A stretch of DNA of 6,089 bases from assembly GCA_018402095.1 (NCBI GenBank), contig JAGYJO010000089.1, positions 1-6,089 on the forward strand, given 5' to 3'. Positions within the stretch are counted from its first letter, which is position 1, and every line of letters begins with the position of its first letter. The position numbers were made by a program, and so were the translations under genes. Below the pieces are notes generated by a model. The model had not been told where the DNA came from, made no database searches, and saw nothing but the letters and a program-made list of their open reading frames with translations. Origin of the DNA: a bacterium (GTDB taxonomy: Bacteria > Margulisbacteria > Marinamargulisbacteria > SXXA01). Positions 1 through 6,088 of this stretch are shown piece by piece.

Positions 1-2
1 TT

Positions 3-479
3 GCTGGGGGTCGTTTTGCCAATGCGTGTCCAGAGCGGGCGACGACGAATAACAAAGGGTTTGATAACGGGATGTCTGCTGCTGCGATGGCGATGGGATG
101 GGATGAGGTGTTGCTGTCTTTGGCCATGCATCAGTCCTGTCTTCGAAACGAGAACATGGCAAAGTCAGATTCAACTTCATCTGCAGATGTTGGGACTCAA
201 AGGGCGGAGCCGACAAAGCACTACGGGGCGATAGTCGACTGGACCGTAGCCACAGATGGTGATTTAGAAGGGCACTGTCGCTTTTCGATACCTGCGGAAA
301 GTTTTCAGAGAGCCCCTCATTTTTCGAGTGCGGCTATAGCGGAAAAACTATTAGATATGTCTCTAGAAGACCAAATTGCAGCGGTGGTTTCGACGGGGAT
401 GGCGGTGCATTTGGCCTCTCTGATTGCCTTGGGAACGAAGGGGATTCAGGCGAACCATATGGGGTTTCATACGCGGTAA
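3..479 (+). CDS. mvaA: Class II (bacterial) HMG-CoA reductase, C-terminal part, 5' end outside window
   Basis: This is the last 158 codons of a hydroxymethylglutaryl-CoA reductase, the enzyme that interconverts HMG-CoA and mevalonate in the cytoplasm. The frame is open from the left edge, so the start lies outside the window. The class II signature is visible: TNNKGFDNG carries the catalytic Lys (codon 54-56). An Asp follows exactly 16 residues later (codon 102-104), matching the Lys267/Asp283 spacing of the Pseudomonas mevalonii enzyme as I recall it. Near the end, GIQANHMGFH holds the catalytic His (codon 456-458), equivalent to His381. Two things are odd. About 24 extra, Ser/Thr-rich residues precede the HYGAIVDW segment. 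The protein also stops five residues after the catalytic HMGFH segment, whereas the Pseudomonas enzyme continues about 40 residues. Reading the other frames past the stop does not recover the missing tail. The family call is firm; whether it is active is open. It converges on the next gene with a 41-base gap and no clear terminator. Confidence 0.85.
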   Translation, partial: AGGRFANACPERATTNNKGFDNGMSAAAMAMGWDEVLLSLAMHQSCLRNENMAKSDSTSSADVGTQRAEPTKHYGAIVDWTVATDGDLEGHCRFSIPAESFQRAPHFSSAAIAEKLLDMSLEDQIAAVVSTGMAVHLASLIALGTKGIQANHMGFHTR

Positions 480-520
480 TCTGTATAGCCATCTTTCATT
501 TTGTAACGGGTATAGATGGG

Positions 521-1729
521 TTAAGAGACCTGTGTCTTGTACATTTTAGACTGTCGAGGGGCACTGATTTTAATGGTTCTTTTGGCAGTTTGTATAGCTG
601 AGGACGTTTCTTTTTTTGGACGGGTATCGCTGTTTTGAATAACGTCTGACCAGGTCCAAATGGATTCATTTGAAAGCGTTTCGGGTGTTCTTACAGTCGT
701 GTCTGTTGTAGGTGTGGCCTGTCTGTCGTTAATCATGAAGACATGGTGATACGAAATGTTGAGCGCTAAATAGAGTGTTCTGTTTATGTTGTGAGCTTTG
801 AGGTGCGCAATAGGTAGCTGTAGAAAATCATTTATCTGGCTATGAAAGTCGTGTAGTAGTGATGTGTACTCTTTGGCTGTGCTTTTTTCTTTGTAGTCCC
901 TTAAAACGTGGGCAATAGGTGCGTTGTTTTGACACTGTTTGTTTGTGAGCGACTTTGTGATTTGAATAGATTTTTTTTGGGGTAGATTTGCCTTTTGGAA
1001 CGTGTCTAAAAATGAAATCATAGGGGTCTGTTGTATGGTTTTTTTTGCCCAAGATTCAATGGCAATATCTTGACTTTGAAGTTCTTTGTATCCTGAGCCA
1101 GCGTACATGTGCTGATTGAAAGACATTGTATGAAACCCAAATCTCGCATAAAAAGGCTCTTTTGCTTCCATTGTTTTGAGCATAGCCAAGGATGTTTTTT
1201 TCATGACCGTAGCGGCGTCTTGCAGTAGTGAATAGCGTATATTCATGTATCGCAAACAGTCATTGATAAAGCTTAAACTTTGTTGACCTGTTGATACGCT
1301 TCCTTTTTGTATCCATTTTATTTCTGATCTGCCTGGTGCCTCTAAATGAAATCTACAATCACCTACGGGCATAGCTGTATTCTCATCGACGTCATTTCCT
1401 GTGCATTCAAATAGCTTTAATTGAAACGGAAACTTGTGAATAGCATCCCAAGGGTGGTCATGATCACTTCCTTTTAATACGGTGCAGTCTAAGGGCTTTT
1501 CCAAGTGTATGGACAGGATGACTTTGAAAAAGAGGGTGGGTGTATTGGGGTCAATCGGGCCTACCCAGCAGGCGGCATTTTTTTTTGAAACGGGTGTGAA
1601 TAGGGTTTTGATGTTTGATTTGTCTAATTGGGTGAAAAACTCATCTGGTGTATGTTCGTTGATTTGTATATGTCGAGAGTTTGATTGGTTTGCGTTGGTT
1701 TGAATAGGCAGTGCTATAAATTTGTACAC
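521..1729 (-). CDS. Unrecognised 402-aa protein, GTG start
   Basis: I do not recognise this protein. It has no signal peptide, no long hydrophobic segment and no obvious catalytic motif, so it is probably soluble or exported by a leaderless route. The GTG start at 1729 is supported by GGAG six bases upstream; an ATG two bases further upstream is out of frame and soon hits a stop. The one suggestive motif is EPFYARFGFHTM at about residues 191-202, which resembles the end of a GNAT acetyltransferase fold (FY..FGF). However, the acetyl-CoA loop (Q/R-x-x-G-x-G/A) is not visible before it, so this stays a weak hint. The last 65 residues or so are rich in Thr, Ser and Lys and look disordered. The gene is visibly more AT-rich on its T-rich template than lpxC. 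It is separated from the upstream membrane protein gene by 263 bases, so it probably has its own promoter. Its N-terminal region faintly resembles that of the nearby phosphatase. Confidence 0.75.
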   Translation of the reverse strand: MYKFIALPIQTNANQSNSRHIQINEHTPDEFFTQLDKSNIKTLFTPVSKKNAACWVGPIDPNTPTLFFKVILSIHLEKPLDCTVLKGSDHDHPWDAIHKFPFQLKLFECTGNDVDENTAMPVGDCRFHLEAPGRSEIKWIQKGSVSTGQQSLSFINDCLRYMNIRYSLLQDAATVMKKTSLAMLKTMEAKEPFYARFGFHTMSFNQHMYAGSGYKELQSQDIAIESWAKKTIQQTPMISFLDTFQKANLPQKKSIQITKSLTNKQCQNNAPIAHVLRDYKEKSTAKEYTSLLHDFHSQINDFLQLPIAHLKAHNINRTLYLALNISYHHVFMINDRQATPTTDTTVRTPETLSNESIWTWSDVIQNSDTRPKKETSSAIQTAKRTIKISAPRQSKMYKTQVS

Positions 1730-1735
1730 ATAAAT

Positions 1736-1739
1736 CTCC
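1736..1739 (-). promoter_or_regulatory. Shine-Dalgarno site for the 402-aa gene
   Basis: GGAG lies six bases before the GTG at 1729 on the minus strand. This is the clearest ribosome binding site in the window, and it decides the start in favour of GTG. Most other starts here have weak or no such site. Confidence 0.75.
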
Positions 1740-1841
1740 GATAGCTGTTGGCGTTGTCGTGAAACACATCATGTGGTCTGCGTGGTTTGTTGACGGACTA
1801 TCTGTCTTTATCGGTATGTGGATGAAAAAATTGCATATCTT

Positions 1842-1872
1842 TTTTAGGCTCTTCGCTCGGTAGAGCCTAAAA
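1842..1872. repeat. Perfect 11-bp inverted repeat in the spacer
   Basis: The arms TTTTAGGCTCT (1842-1852) and AGAGCCTAAAA (1862-1872) pair perfectly around a 9-base loop. The T-rich side precedes the stem on both strands and A-runs follow it, so it lacks the trailing U-tract of an intrinsic terminator in either direction. It could be a protein-binding site, an RNA structure in the 5' region of the 402-aa gene, or a remnant of a mobile repeat. Confidence 0.7.
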
Positions 1873-1914
1873 CAATGTTGTAACTATCTCGTCCTAGGGT
1901 GATAAACAGCCTCC

Positions 1915-1972
1915 CATAACTGGGGTCATTACAGGGACGCTGTGCCATGTGCGCTCAATTGATCTGAAAAAA
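1915..1972 (-). pseudogene. Relic fragment of lpxC-like sequence
   Basis: This intergenic stretch closely matches the part of lpxC at 4611-4666, in the same orientation. From the shared ACAGGGA through the poly-A run, 38 of 42 aligned bases are identical with one single-base gap, including an unbroken 19-base core. Both encode FRSIE.TW.SV, which is LpxC residues about 39-49. One base is missing after SV. If the frame is restored, the reading continues PCNDPSYGR and stays open to a stop near 1860, with a possible GSTER in place of the LpxC TPEH motif. That extension is speculative. The match corresponds to ordinary LpxC sequence and not to an insertion in lpxC, so the spacer copy most likely derives from lpxC or a lost paralogue. 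It has no start and is too short to encode an enzyme. Confidence 0.6.
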
Positions 1973-1992
1973 AAGCACTCTAAATCATAGGG

Positions 1993-2583
1993 TTACCGAT
2001 TTTTTCGCACACACAATCCCATCATCGTGCCATCAAACACAACAAAATATAGCGGGAAAATAACACTGCTGATGGGGCTGCCGATGCTGGCGACCAAGCT
2101 AAAAACGCTGGCCATAAAAAACAAAGACCAAAAGGCCAAACTTTCGGATTTGCCATTCTGATAGACGCTCTTAAAGGTAGGGGAAGCCCCGACGAGATGG
2201 GCAAATAATCCGATGCCTAAATTGAGTAAGGGGTTGGGGCTGGCTATCCAGAGAACGGCGCTGACCAAAAGAAGTGTCATACAGAGTATTTCCAGATATC
2301 CGAAGCGGCGTGTGCCATGCCAAAAACTGATGACGCACATTGCTGTATTGCCGATGAGAAAAACCCACGCGAGCAAGACGGATGCTGGGCTGCTCTGACT
2401 GAGTACGACACCTGCGGTACTGTTGATCGCCAAGAGGAGCCAGATCACACGGCTAAAGGTATTGGGTTTGTATTTTCCGCGTAGCATTTGCCAGATGCCG
2501 GCGACATAAGATGCTGTTCCGAAGAGTAGAATGAGGGTGTTTAAAATCAAAAAGGTCGCTTTCAAATGATGGTTACGATGCAA
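1993..2583 (-). CDS. Polytopic membrane protein with two similar halves, PQ-loop/SWEET-like appearance
   Basis: This is an integral inner-membrane protein of 196 residues with about seven hydrophobic segments (near residues 9-31, 45-63, 67-88, 96-114, 118-136, 150-168, 172-192). Two places look like counterparts: GIWQMLRGKYKPNTFSRVIW (about 29-48) and GASPTFKSVYQNGKSESLAF (about 132-151). Each is a short hydrophilic loop with a basic residue, then Lys and Pro or Ser, running into an aromatic helix. This recalls PQ-loop and semiSWEET-type transporters, although no strict Pro-Gln pair is present, so the function is unknown. I recall similar uncharacterised proteins with a GKxKPxxxSxxIW stretch from many bacteria. 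The start is uncertain. The frame has no ATG; TTG at 2583 is used here, and TTG at 2565 is an alternative. A GGAG (2610-2607) sits before an out-of-frame ATG at 2597 that opens only an 11-codon ORF, so a small frameshift at the 5' end is possible. It follows the phosphatase remnant by 39 bases. Confidence 0.72.
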   Translation of the reverse strand: MHRNHHLKATFLILNTLILLFGTASYVAGIWQMLRGKYKPNTFSRVIWLLLAINSTAGVVLSQSSPASVLLAWVFLIGNTAMCVISFWHGTRRFGYLEILCMTLLLVSAVLWIASPNPLLNLGIGLFAHLVGASPTFKSVYQNGKSESLAFWSLFFMASVFSLVASIGSPISSVIFPLYFVVFDGTMMGLCVRKNR

Positions 2584-2622
2584 AAAGCATAGTCCATTCG
2601 TCGTGTCTCCATCAAGGAACGG

Positions 2623-3885
2623 CTAAGCGTTGTCCTCGCTAGTCATTGCGTCAATAGTGCTGCAAATCAAACGTAAATAGGCGAATTGATCGGGTGTTTG
2701 GACACCATAGCGTGTGTTTTCTCTGTAGTTCTCCAGTAGCACGCCTGGTGGGATTCTGAATTTTCCTTGTAGTGTTCGCATCGCATAGGTGAGTGCAATG
2801 CGAAATACCCCCGTGCGGCCTAGTCCCGCCTTGCAATAGAGCATGCTGTTTTCAGTGGTGAGCTTTTTTTTTTCTTTTCAAATTTAAAAGAGTGTTTACG
2901 ATGGCATGATCATGTGTCTCATCTTGGGAATGTTGGCATCGGGCCAGCATGCGATGTGGGTGATGCTTGCTGTTGTCTCCGGTGTTTCTGGCGACTGAAT
3001 GGTTATGTTGTAGGTTTTGATCTCTTTGTCCAAGGGGTTTCGGATAACCTTTGTGGTGGTGAAGGTGATGGGGCCTTCTGTCCATTCACTGTCTTTTTGC
3101 GTTTCCCAATAATAAGGCGATTCAGCGTCTTCTGTGGTGGTGTCCGAACTGGTTGTGTCTGTACTGTTTTTTCTTTTGGGGGGTTCTTCTAAATTGATGA
3201 TATGAATCGTTGGTGGGTGATATGGATTGATTGTTTGGCGTAGAGTGAGCATGCTGCTCCAAAAATAATGAGAATCCAAGAGAGGGGTTTGTCCCACATA
3301 AATATGGGCGCCGGTATCTTGTATTTCGACGGGATAATGCAAATGATCCAGAGCGGATATGAATGCTTGTTCGTGTGTTTTGAAGATAGATCCAATGCCG
3401 GGAATTTGGGCGGTGTCGTGGAACCATGGGCGGAGGGTCTCTGGCGTTAAGTCGGCTTCTGATGGAAAGACGTTACGCAGTATTTCTGCAAAGCCACTTT
3501 CAAACAGATGATGGTCTTGTGTTTGATCATTGTACTGGATATAAAAGGAAAATATTCGACGAATGTTCTCATGACTGATGCTTGGAAAAGGCCTGTCTGG
3601 TTTGAATGTTTTTGTTGAGTTGGGGGCAAATGGATAGCGCCGTTCCAGATCCAAAAAAGCAATATCAGATGGCGTTATGTTGCGATAGTGGAGATCGCAT
3701 CGAAAGGCTTTCTTTTGATACTCGGAAATCTGCGTGGTTGTTTCTATAAAGTTAAGAAACGAACGATGACTCTCTTTGGGTAACGTTGTATCACTATCGC
3801 AGAGTGCTAGGAAGTGTTCGCGGCTGAGCTTCGTCAGGTTAATAACTGGTCCTGTTTCTGCGGGTGTCGCTGTATGTTTAAACAT
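2623..3885 (-). pseudogene. Classical protein tyrosine phosphatase, broken by two compensating frameshifts
   Basis: This gene would remove phosphate from phosphotyrosine by the cysteine mechanism. Read through, it is about 420 residues: an unrecognised N-terminal region of about 170 residues, then a PTP domain. Landmarks occur in the family order: YVGQTPLLDSHYFW (196-209), like the YIATQGPL..FW motif; YYWETQ (258-263); the WPD loop (314-316); the P-loop CKAGLGRTG with Cys near 351 and Arg near 357; and the Q-loop QTPDQF. The frame stops at 2896, just after WPD, and reopens in the same frame before the P-loop. The expected linker (HDHAIVNTLLNLKR) is instead in the neighbouring frame, so one base seems lost near 2921-2928 and one gained near the A10 run (2864-2873). 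As written, the product lacks the catalytic Cys. Sequencing error, a young pseudogene or slippage at A10 are all possible. No signal peptide is seen. The start ATG has only a weak GGA upstream. It begins 63 bases after lpxC. Confidence 0.85.
2864..2873 (-). other. A10 homopolymer inside the phosphatase gene (frameshift site)
   Basis: The coding strand carries ten A in a row (within GAAAAGA10GCT). The linker frame before the run differs from the P-loop frame after it by one base, so nine A would join them. Such runs are hot spots for indels, for polymerase slippage and for sequencing errors. Confidence 0.85.
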
Positions 3886-3948
3886 GTCGTGTATCCAAGT
3901 TGTTGATGTGTCGTCCCTTGTGATCGAAATACGGCCCGTTTTATAATT

Positions 3949-4776
3949 TTAGGTTGCGAACTGGTGTTGAATCGCTTGCGCTAGTTGGGCATGCAACGCA
4001 TGTCCAGAGGCGACCCCAATGACATGTCCTGTGAACGGGGTGCCGACCAAGGCCATATCGCCAATCAGGTCTAGGATCTTATGGCGTACCAGTTCGTCTG
4101 GAAATCGTAGGTCATTCATATAGCCGTCATCCCCAATGACAACGGCATTGTCCAAGCTACCACCCAATGCCAATCCACGGGCTTGTAGCGCTTGGACTTC
4201 ATGGTAGAACCCAAAGGTTCTCGCGGGTGCAATGTCGTTCAAATAGCCATCGGGTGTCCAAACGAAACTATAGTACTGATAGCCAATGTTCGGGTTGTCA
4301 AAATGAAGTAGGAAGGTGAAGCGGCGTTCGGTGTCTGGTAGGACGGTTGCGGTGCTGCCGTTTGGACCTTGTACGGTGATGGGTGTCGTAATGGCGGGTA
4401 GGTCTATGGGGCTGAGTGTTTCAAAACCCACAGACAAAAAAGCATCTGTAAAAGATTTTGCACTGCCATCCAGAATGGGTACTTCTTCGTCAGATAGGGT
4501 GATATCCGCACATGTGATTCCCAATCCCACCAACGCGGACAAGACATGTTCGGGTGTCCGTATGCGAATGCCTTCTTTGTCCAAAATAGTGGCTCTTGCT
4601 GCGGATATGGCATATTGGGCGTCACAGGGAACACTGTACCATGTGTTCTCAATTGATCTGAAAAAACGAACGCCAGTCTCTGGTTTTCCAGGTGACACCG
4701 TGAGCTGGATCTTGATGCCGGAGTGAATACCCACCCCAGAGAGAGAGACGCTATCCAGAAGGGTTTTGTGCATCAT
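3949..4776 (-). CDS. lpxC: UDP-3-O-acyl-N-acetylglucosamine deacetylase
   Basis: LpxC is the cytoplasmic zinc hydrolase that removes the N-acetyl group from UDP-3-O-acyl-GlcNAc, the committed step of lipid A synthesis. All key residues are present with the right spacing compared with the E. coli enzyme. TPEH gives Glu76 and zinc ligand His77 (E. coli 78/79). DELVRHKILDLIGD gives zinc ligands His232 and Asp236 (238/242). SGHAL gives catalytic His259 (265). The N-terminal SGVGIHSG (13-20) and ILDGSA (101-106), ARTFGF (185-190) and GLALGGSLDNA (201-211) are family hallmarks. At 275 residues it is about 30 shorter than E. coli LpxC, which is usual for several other phyla. The ATG overlaps the transporter's TGA (ATGA), with a second ATG directly after it, so translation is probably coupled to the upstream gene. 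A fragment with near-identical sequence to residues 37-56 lies at 1915-1972. No other lipid A genes are in the window. Confidence 0.97.
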   Translation of the reverse strand: MMHKTLLDSVSLSGVGIHSGIKIQLTVSPGKPETGVRFFRSIENTWYSVPCDAQYAISAARATILDKEGIRIRTPEHVLSALVGLGITCADITLSDEEVPILDGSAKSFTDAFLSVGFETLSPIDLPAITTPITVQGPNGSTATVLPDTERRFTFLLHFDNPNIGYQYYSFVWTPDGYLNDIAPARTFGFYHEVQALQARGLALGGSLDNAVVIGDDGYMNDLRFPDELVRHKILDLIGDMALVGTPFTGHVIGVASGHALHAQLAQAIQHQFAT

Positions 4777-5948
4777 TGTGTTTGACGTCTAAATCCGAAG
4801 AACAAGAGTATCGCAAGGAATCCCAAGATGACGGCAAAGTAACCATATCCGTGGTTGAGTGGCGAGGTGATTGCCCAATACCCAAAGAAAGGGCCGATGA
4901 TACGGCTCAAGCTGCCAATACCTTCGTAAATGCCGATGACGGCCCCACGGTTACCTTCGGGACTCACGACCGTGAGCAGTGAGGGGAGGTAGCTGTTGAC
5001 GAATCCAACACCCAAGGAAAGGATCGCCAATGCGATGAGCAACAGAGAGAGGGTTCCAGAGACGTGCATGGCCAAAAATCCGAGGCCGGCAGCGAGTAGT
5101 CCAATACCGGTGGTGCGTATGAGGTTTTTTGGCGCACGACGGGTGAGTCCCCCTTGGATAAACAGGGCCAAGATGCCGACATAGAGAAACAAAAAGCTGT
5201 TTTGACGTTCGTTGAACCCAAACCCTTGTGCGGTGAATAGTGAGAAAGTGCTTTCAAAGCTGGAAAACAAAATCATGAAGCCGACTTGGATGAGGCATAT
5301 TGTCGCGATACCGCGGTGTTTGAATAATTTTAAGGTATCTTTAAACGAATAGTGTGTTTTCTCGTGGCGTTTTTCAGGCTCTTCGAGCAAAAACAAGGTG
5401 AGGAAAAAGGCCAATAGAGACAAACTCCCTGCGACAATTGCAGCGACGCTGTGGCCATGGTTCCCAATGCCATAGAGGAGTCCACCGAGTGCGGGTCCCA
5501 AAATAAAACCGGTTCCAAAGGCCATGCCAATGACAGCCATGCCTTTTGGTCGGTCTTCAGGTGTGGTGATATCGGCGGCATAGGCTTTTGCTGCAGAGAT
5601 ATTGCCCCCCGTAAATCCGTCCATCAGACGTGAAATAAAAATGAGCCAATAGCTGCCGGAAAAAGCCAACAAAATATAAGACAATACGGTACCTAGTTTG
5701 CTGATCAATAAAATGGGTTTACGGCCAAATTTGTCAGACAAGGCCCCGAGTAAGGGTGCTGCAATAAATTGTGCTGCGGAGTAGGCGGCCAACAATAAGC
5801 CTATCTTGAGCGGTGTGTTTTCGAATCGACTGGCAATTTGTGGCAGGATGGGAATAATAAGGCCGAAACCAATAAGTTCGGTTGCGACGATAAGAAAGAG
5901 AATAAAAAAGGAACGTTTTTTGTCTTTAATCATGATGCAGGGCATCAT
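4773..5948 (-). CDS. Major facilitator superfamily transporter, DHA1/TetA-like
   Basis: This is a 12-helix inner-membrane antiporter of the drug:H+ antiporter-1 type, 391 residues, the usual length. Motif A is GALSDKFGRKPIL (68-80), between helices 2 and 3. SRLMDGFTGGNISAAKAYAADIT (106-128) follows the motif B region of TetA closely, and motif C is seen in GFILGPALGGLL (147-158), the antiporter signature in helix 5. The central loop (about 190-210) is charged, and a second half with EGNRGAVIGIYEGIGSLSRIIGP (331-353) is also TetA-like. The substrate cannot be read from sequence; family members export tetracycline and other drugs or metabolites, so resistance should not be assumed. Three starts are possible: 5948, 5945 and 5933 (MIKDKK). 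A promoter-like pair overlaps the first two, which favours 5933. No good ribosome binding site precedes any of them. The stop overlaps the lpxC start by four bases, placing a transporter first in an lpxC operon. Confidence 0.92.
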   Translation of the reverse strand: MMPCIMIKDKKRSFFILFLIVATELIGFGLIIPILPQIASRFENTPLKIGLLLAAYSAAQFIAAPLLGALSDKFGRKPILLISKLGTVLSYILLAFSGSYWLIFISRLMDGFTGGNISAAKAYAADITTPEDRPKGMAVIGMAFGTGFILGPALGGLLYGIGNHGHSVAAIVAGSLSLLAFFLTLFLLEEPEKRHEKTHYSFKDTLKLFKHRGIATICLIQVGFMILFSSFESTFSLFTAQGFGFNERQNSFLFLYVGILALFIQGGLTRRAPKNLIRTTGIGLLAAGLGFLAMHVSGTLSLLLIALAILSLGVGFVNSYLPSLLTVVSPEGNRGAVIGIYEGIGSLSRIIGPFFGYWAITSPLNHGYGYFAVILGFLAILLFFGFRRQTQ

Positions 5949-5973
5949 AGCGGTCAGCCGAGAATAGCGTCAA
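5944..5973 (-). promoter_or_regulatory. Candidate sigma-70-type promoter for the transporter-lpxC operon
   Basis: TTGACG (5973-5968) and TATGAT (5949-5944) are spaced by 18 bases on the minus strand, each one mismatch from consensus. The -10 element overlaps the first ATG pair of the transporter. Transcription would begin around 5933-5938, at or just before the ATG at 5933. If it is real, the mRNA is leaderless or nearly so and the first two ATGs are not used. Consensus-like pairs do arise by chance, so this needs mapping. Confidence 0.45.
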
Positions 5974-6022
5974 ACCAGCGGATGAGACATATTGCCGAAT
6001 TGGGACGATATGACGTATCAAG

Positions 6023-6039
6023 AAATTTCCCTGAAATTT
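6023..6039. promoter_or_regulatory. Perfect dyad AAATTTC-N3-GAAATTT, possible operator
   Basis: The arms are 7 bp, perfectly symmetrical, with a 3-base centre, about 50 bp upstream of the candidate promoter of the transporter. Such a compact AT-rich palindrome could bind a dimeric regulator. On the plus strand it runs into seven T, so a weak terminator for an unseen gene to the left is less likely but not excluded; no plus-strand gene ends nearby. Confidence 0.35.
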
Positions 6040-6062
6040 TTTTCTGGCGCTTACGATAACTG

Positions 6063-6088
6063 GGTATGAGCGAGAAATCGCTCACACC
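6063..6088. repeat. Hairpin with GAAA loop at the right edge
   Basis: The sequence folds as a 7-bp perfect stem (TGAGCGA/TCGCTCA) capped by a GAAA tetraloop, extended by GGT/ACC beyond one A-C mismatch. No T-tract follows on the minus strand, and the window ends on the plus side. It could be the terminator of a gene beyond the edge, or a REP-like element. Confidence 0.5.

Noticed and set aside
1..234. Frame 1 open from the left edge, 77 codons
   Set aside because: The overlapping frame 3 carries clear HMG-CoA reductase motifs, and this one has none.
480..520. Possible terminator between the convergent genes (CCATC ... GATGG)
   Set aside because: The stem is only 5 bp with a long loop and no T-tract follows on either strand.
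2623..2844. Independent 73-aa mini-phosphatase starting at MLYCKAGLGRTG
   Set aside because: It has the P-loop and Q-loop but no WPD loop or core sheet and no ribosome binding site; it is better read as the 3' part of the broken gene.
2914..3192. Plus-strand open frame of 92 codons rich in Cys, Gly and Val
   Set aside because: It lies antisense inside the phosphatase domain, has no family resemblance, and is explained as a shadow of the real gene.
3886..3948. ACGGCCCGT near-palindrome followed by TTTTATAATTTT after lpxC, as a terminator
   Set aside because: The centre leaves too small a loop for a stable RNA hairpin, and the T-rich side faces the plus strand, where no gene ends.
4316..4726. 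Plus-strand open frame of 136 codons
   Set aside because: It is wholly antisense to lpxC, whose catalytic residues are all intact, so it is a shadow frame.
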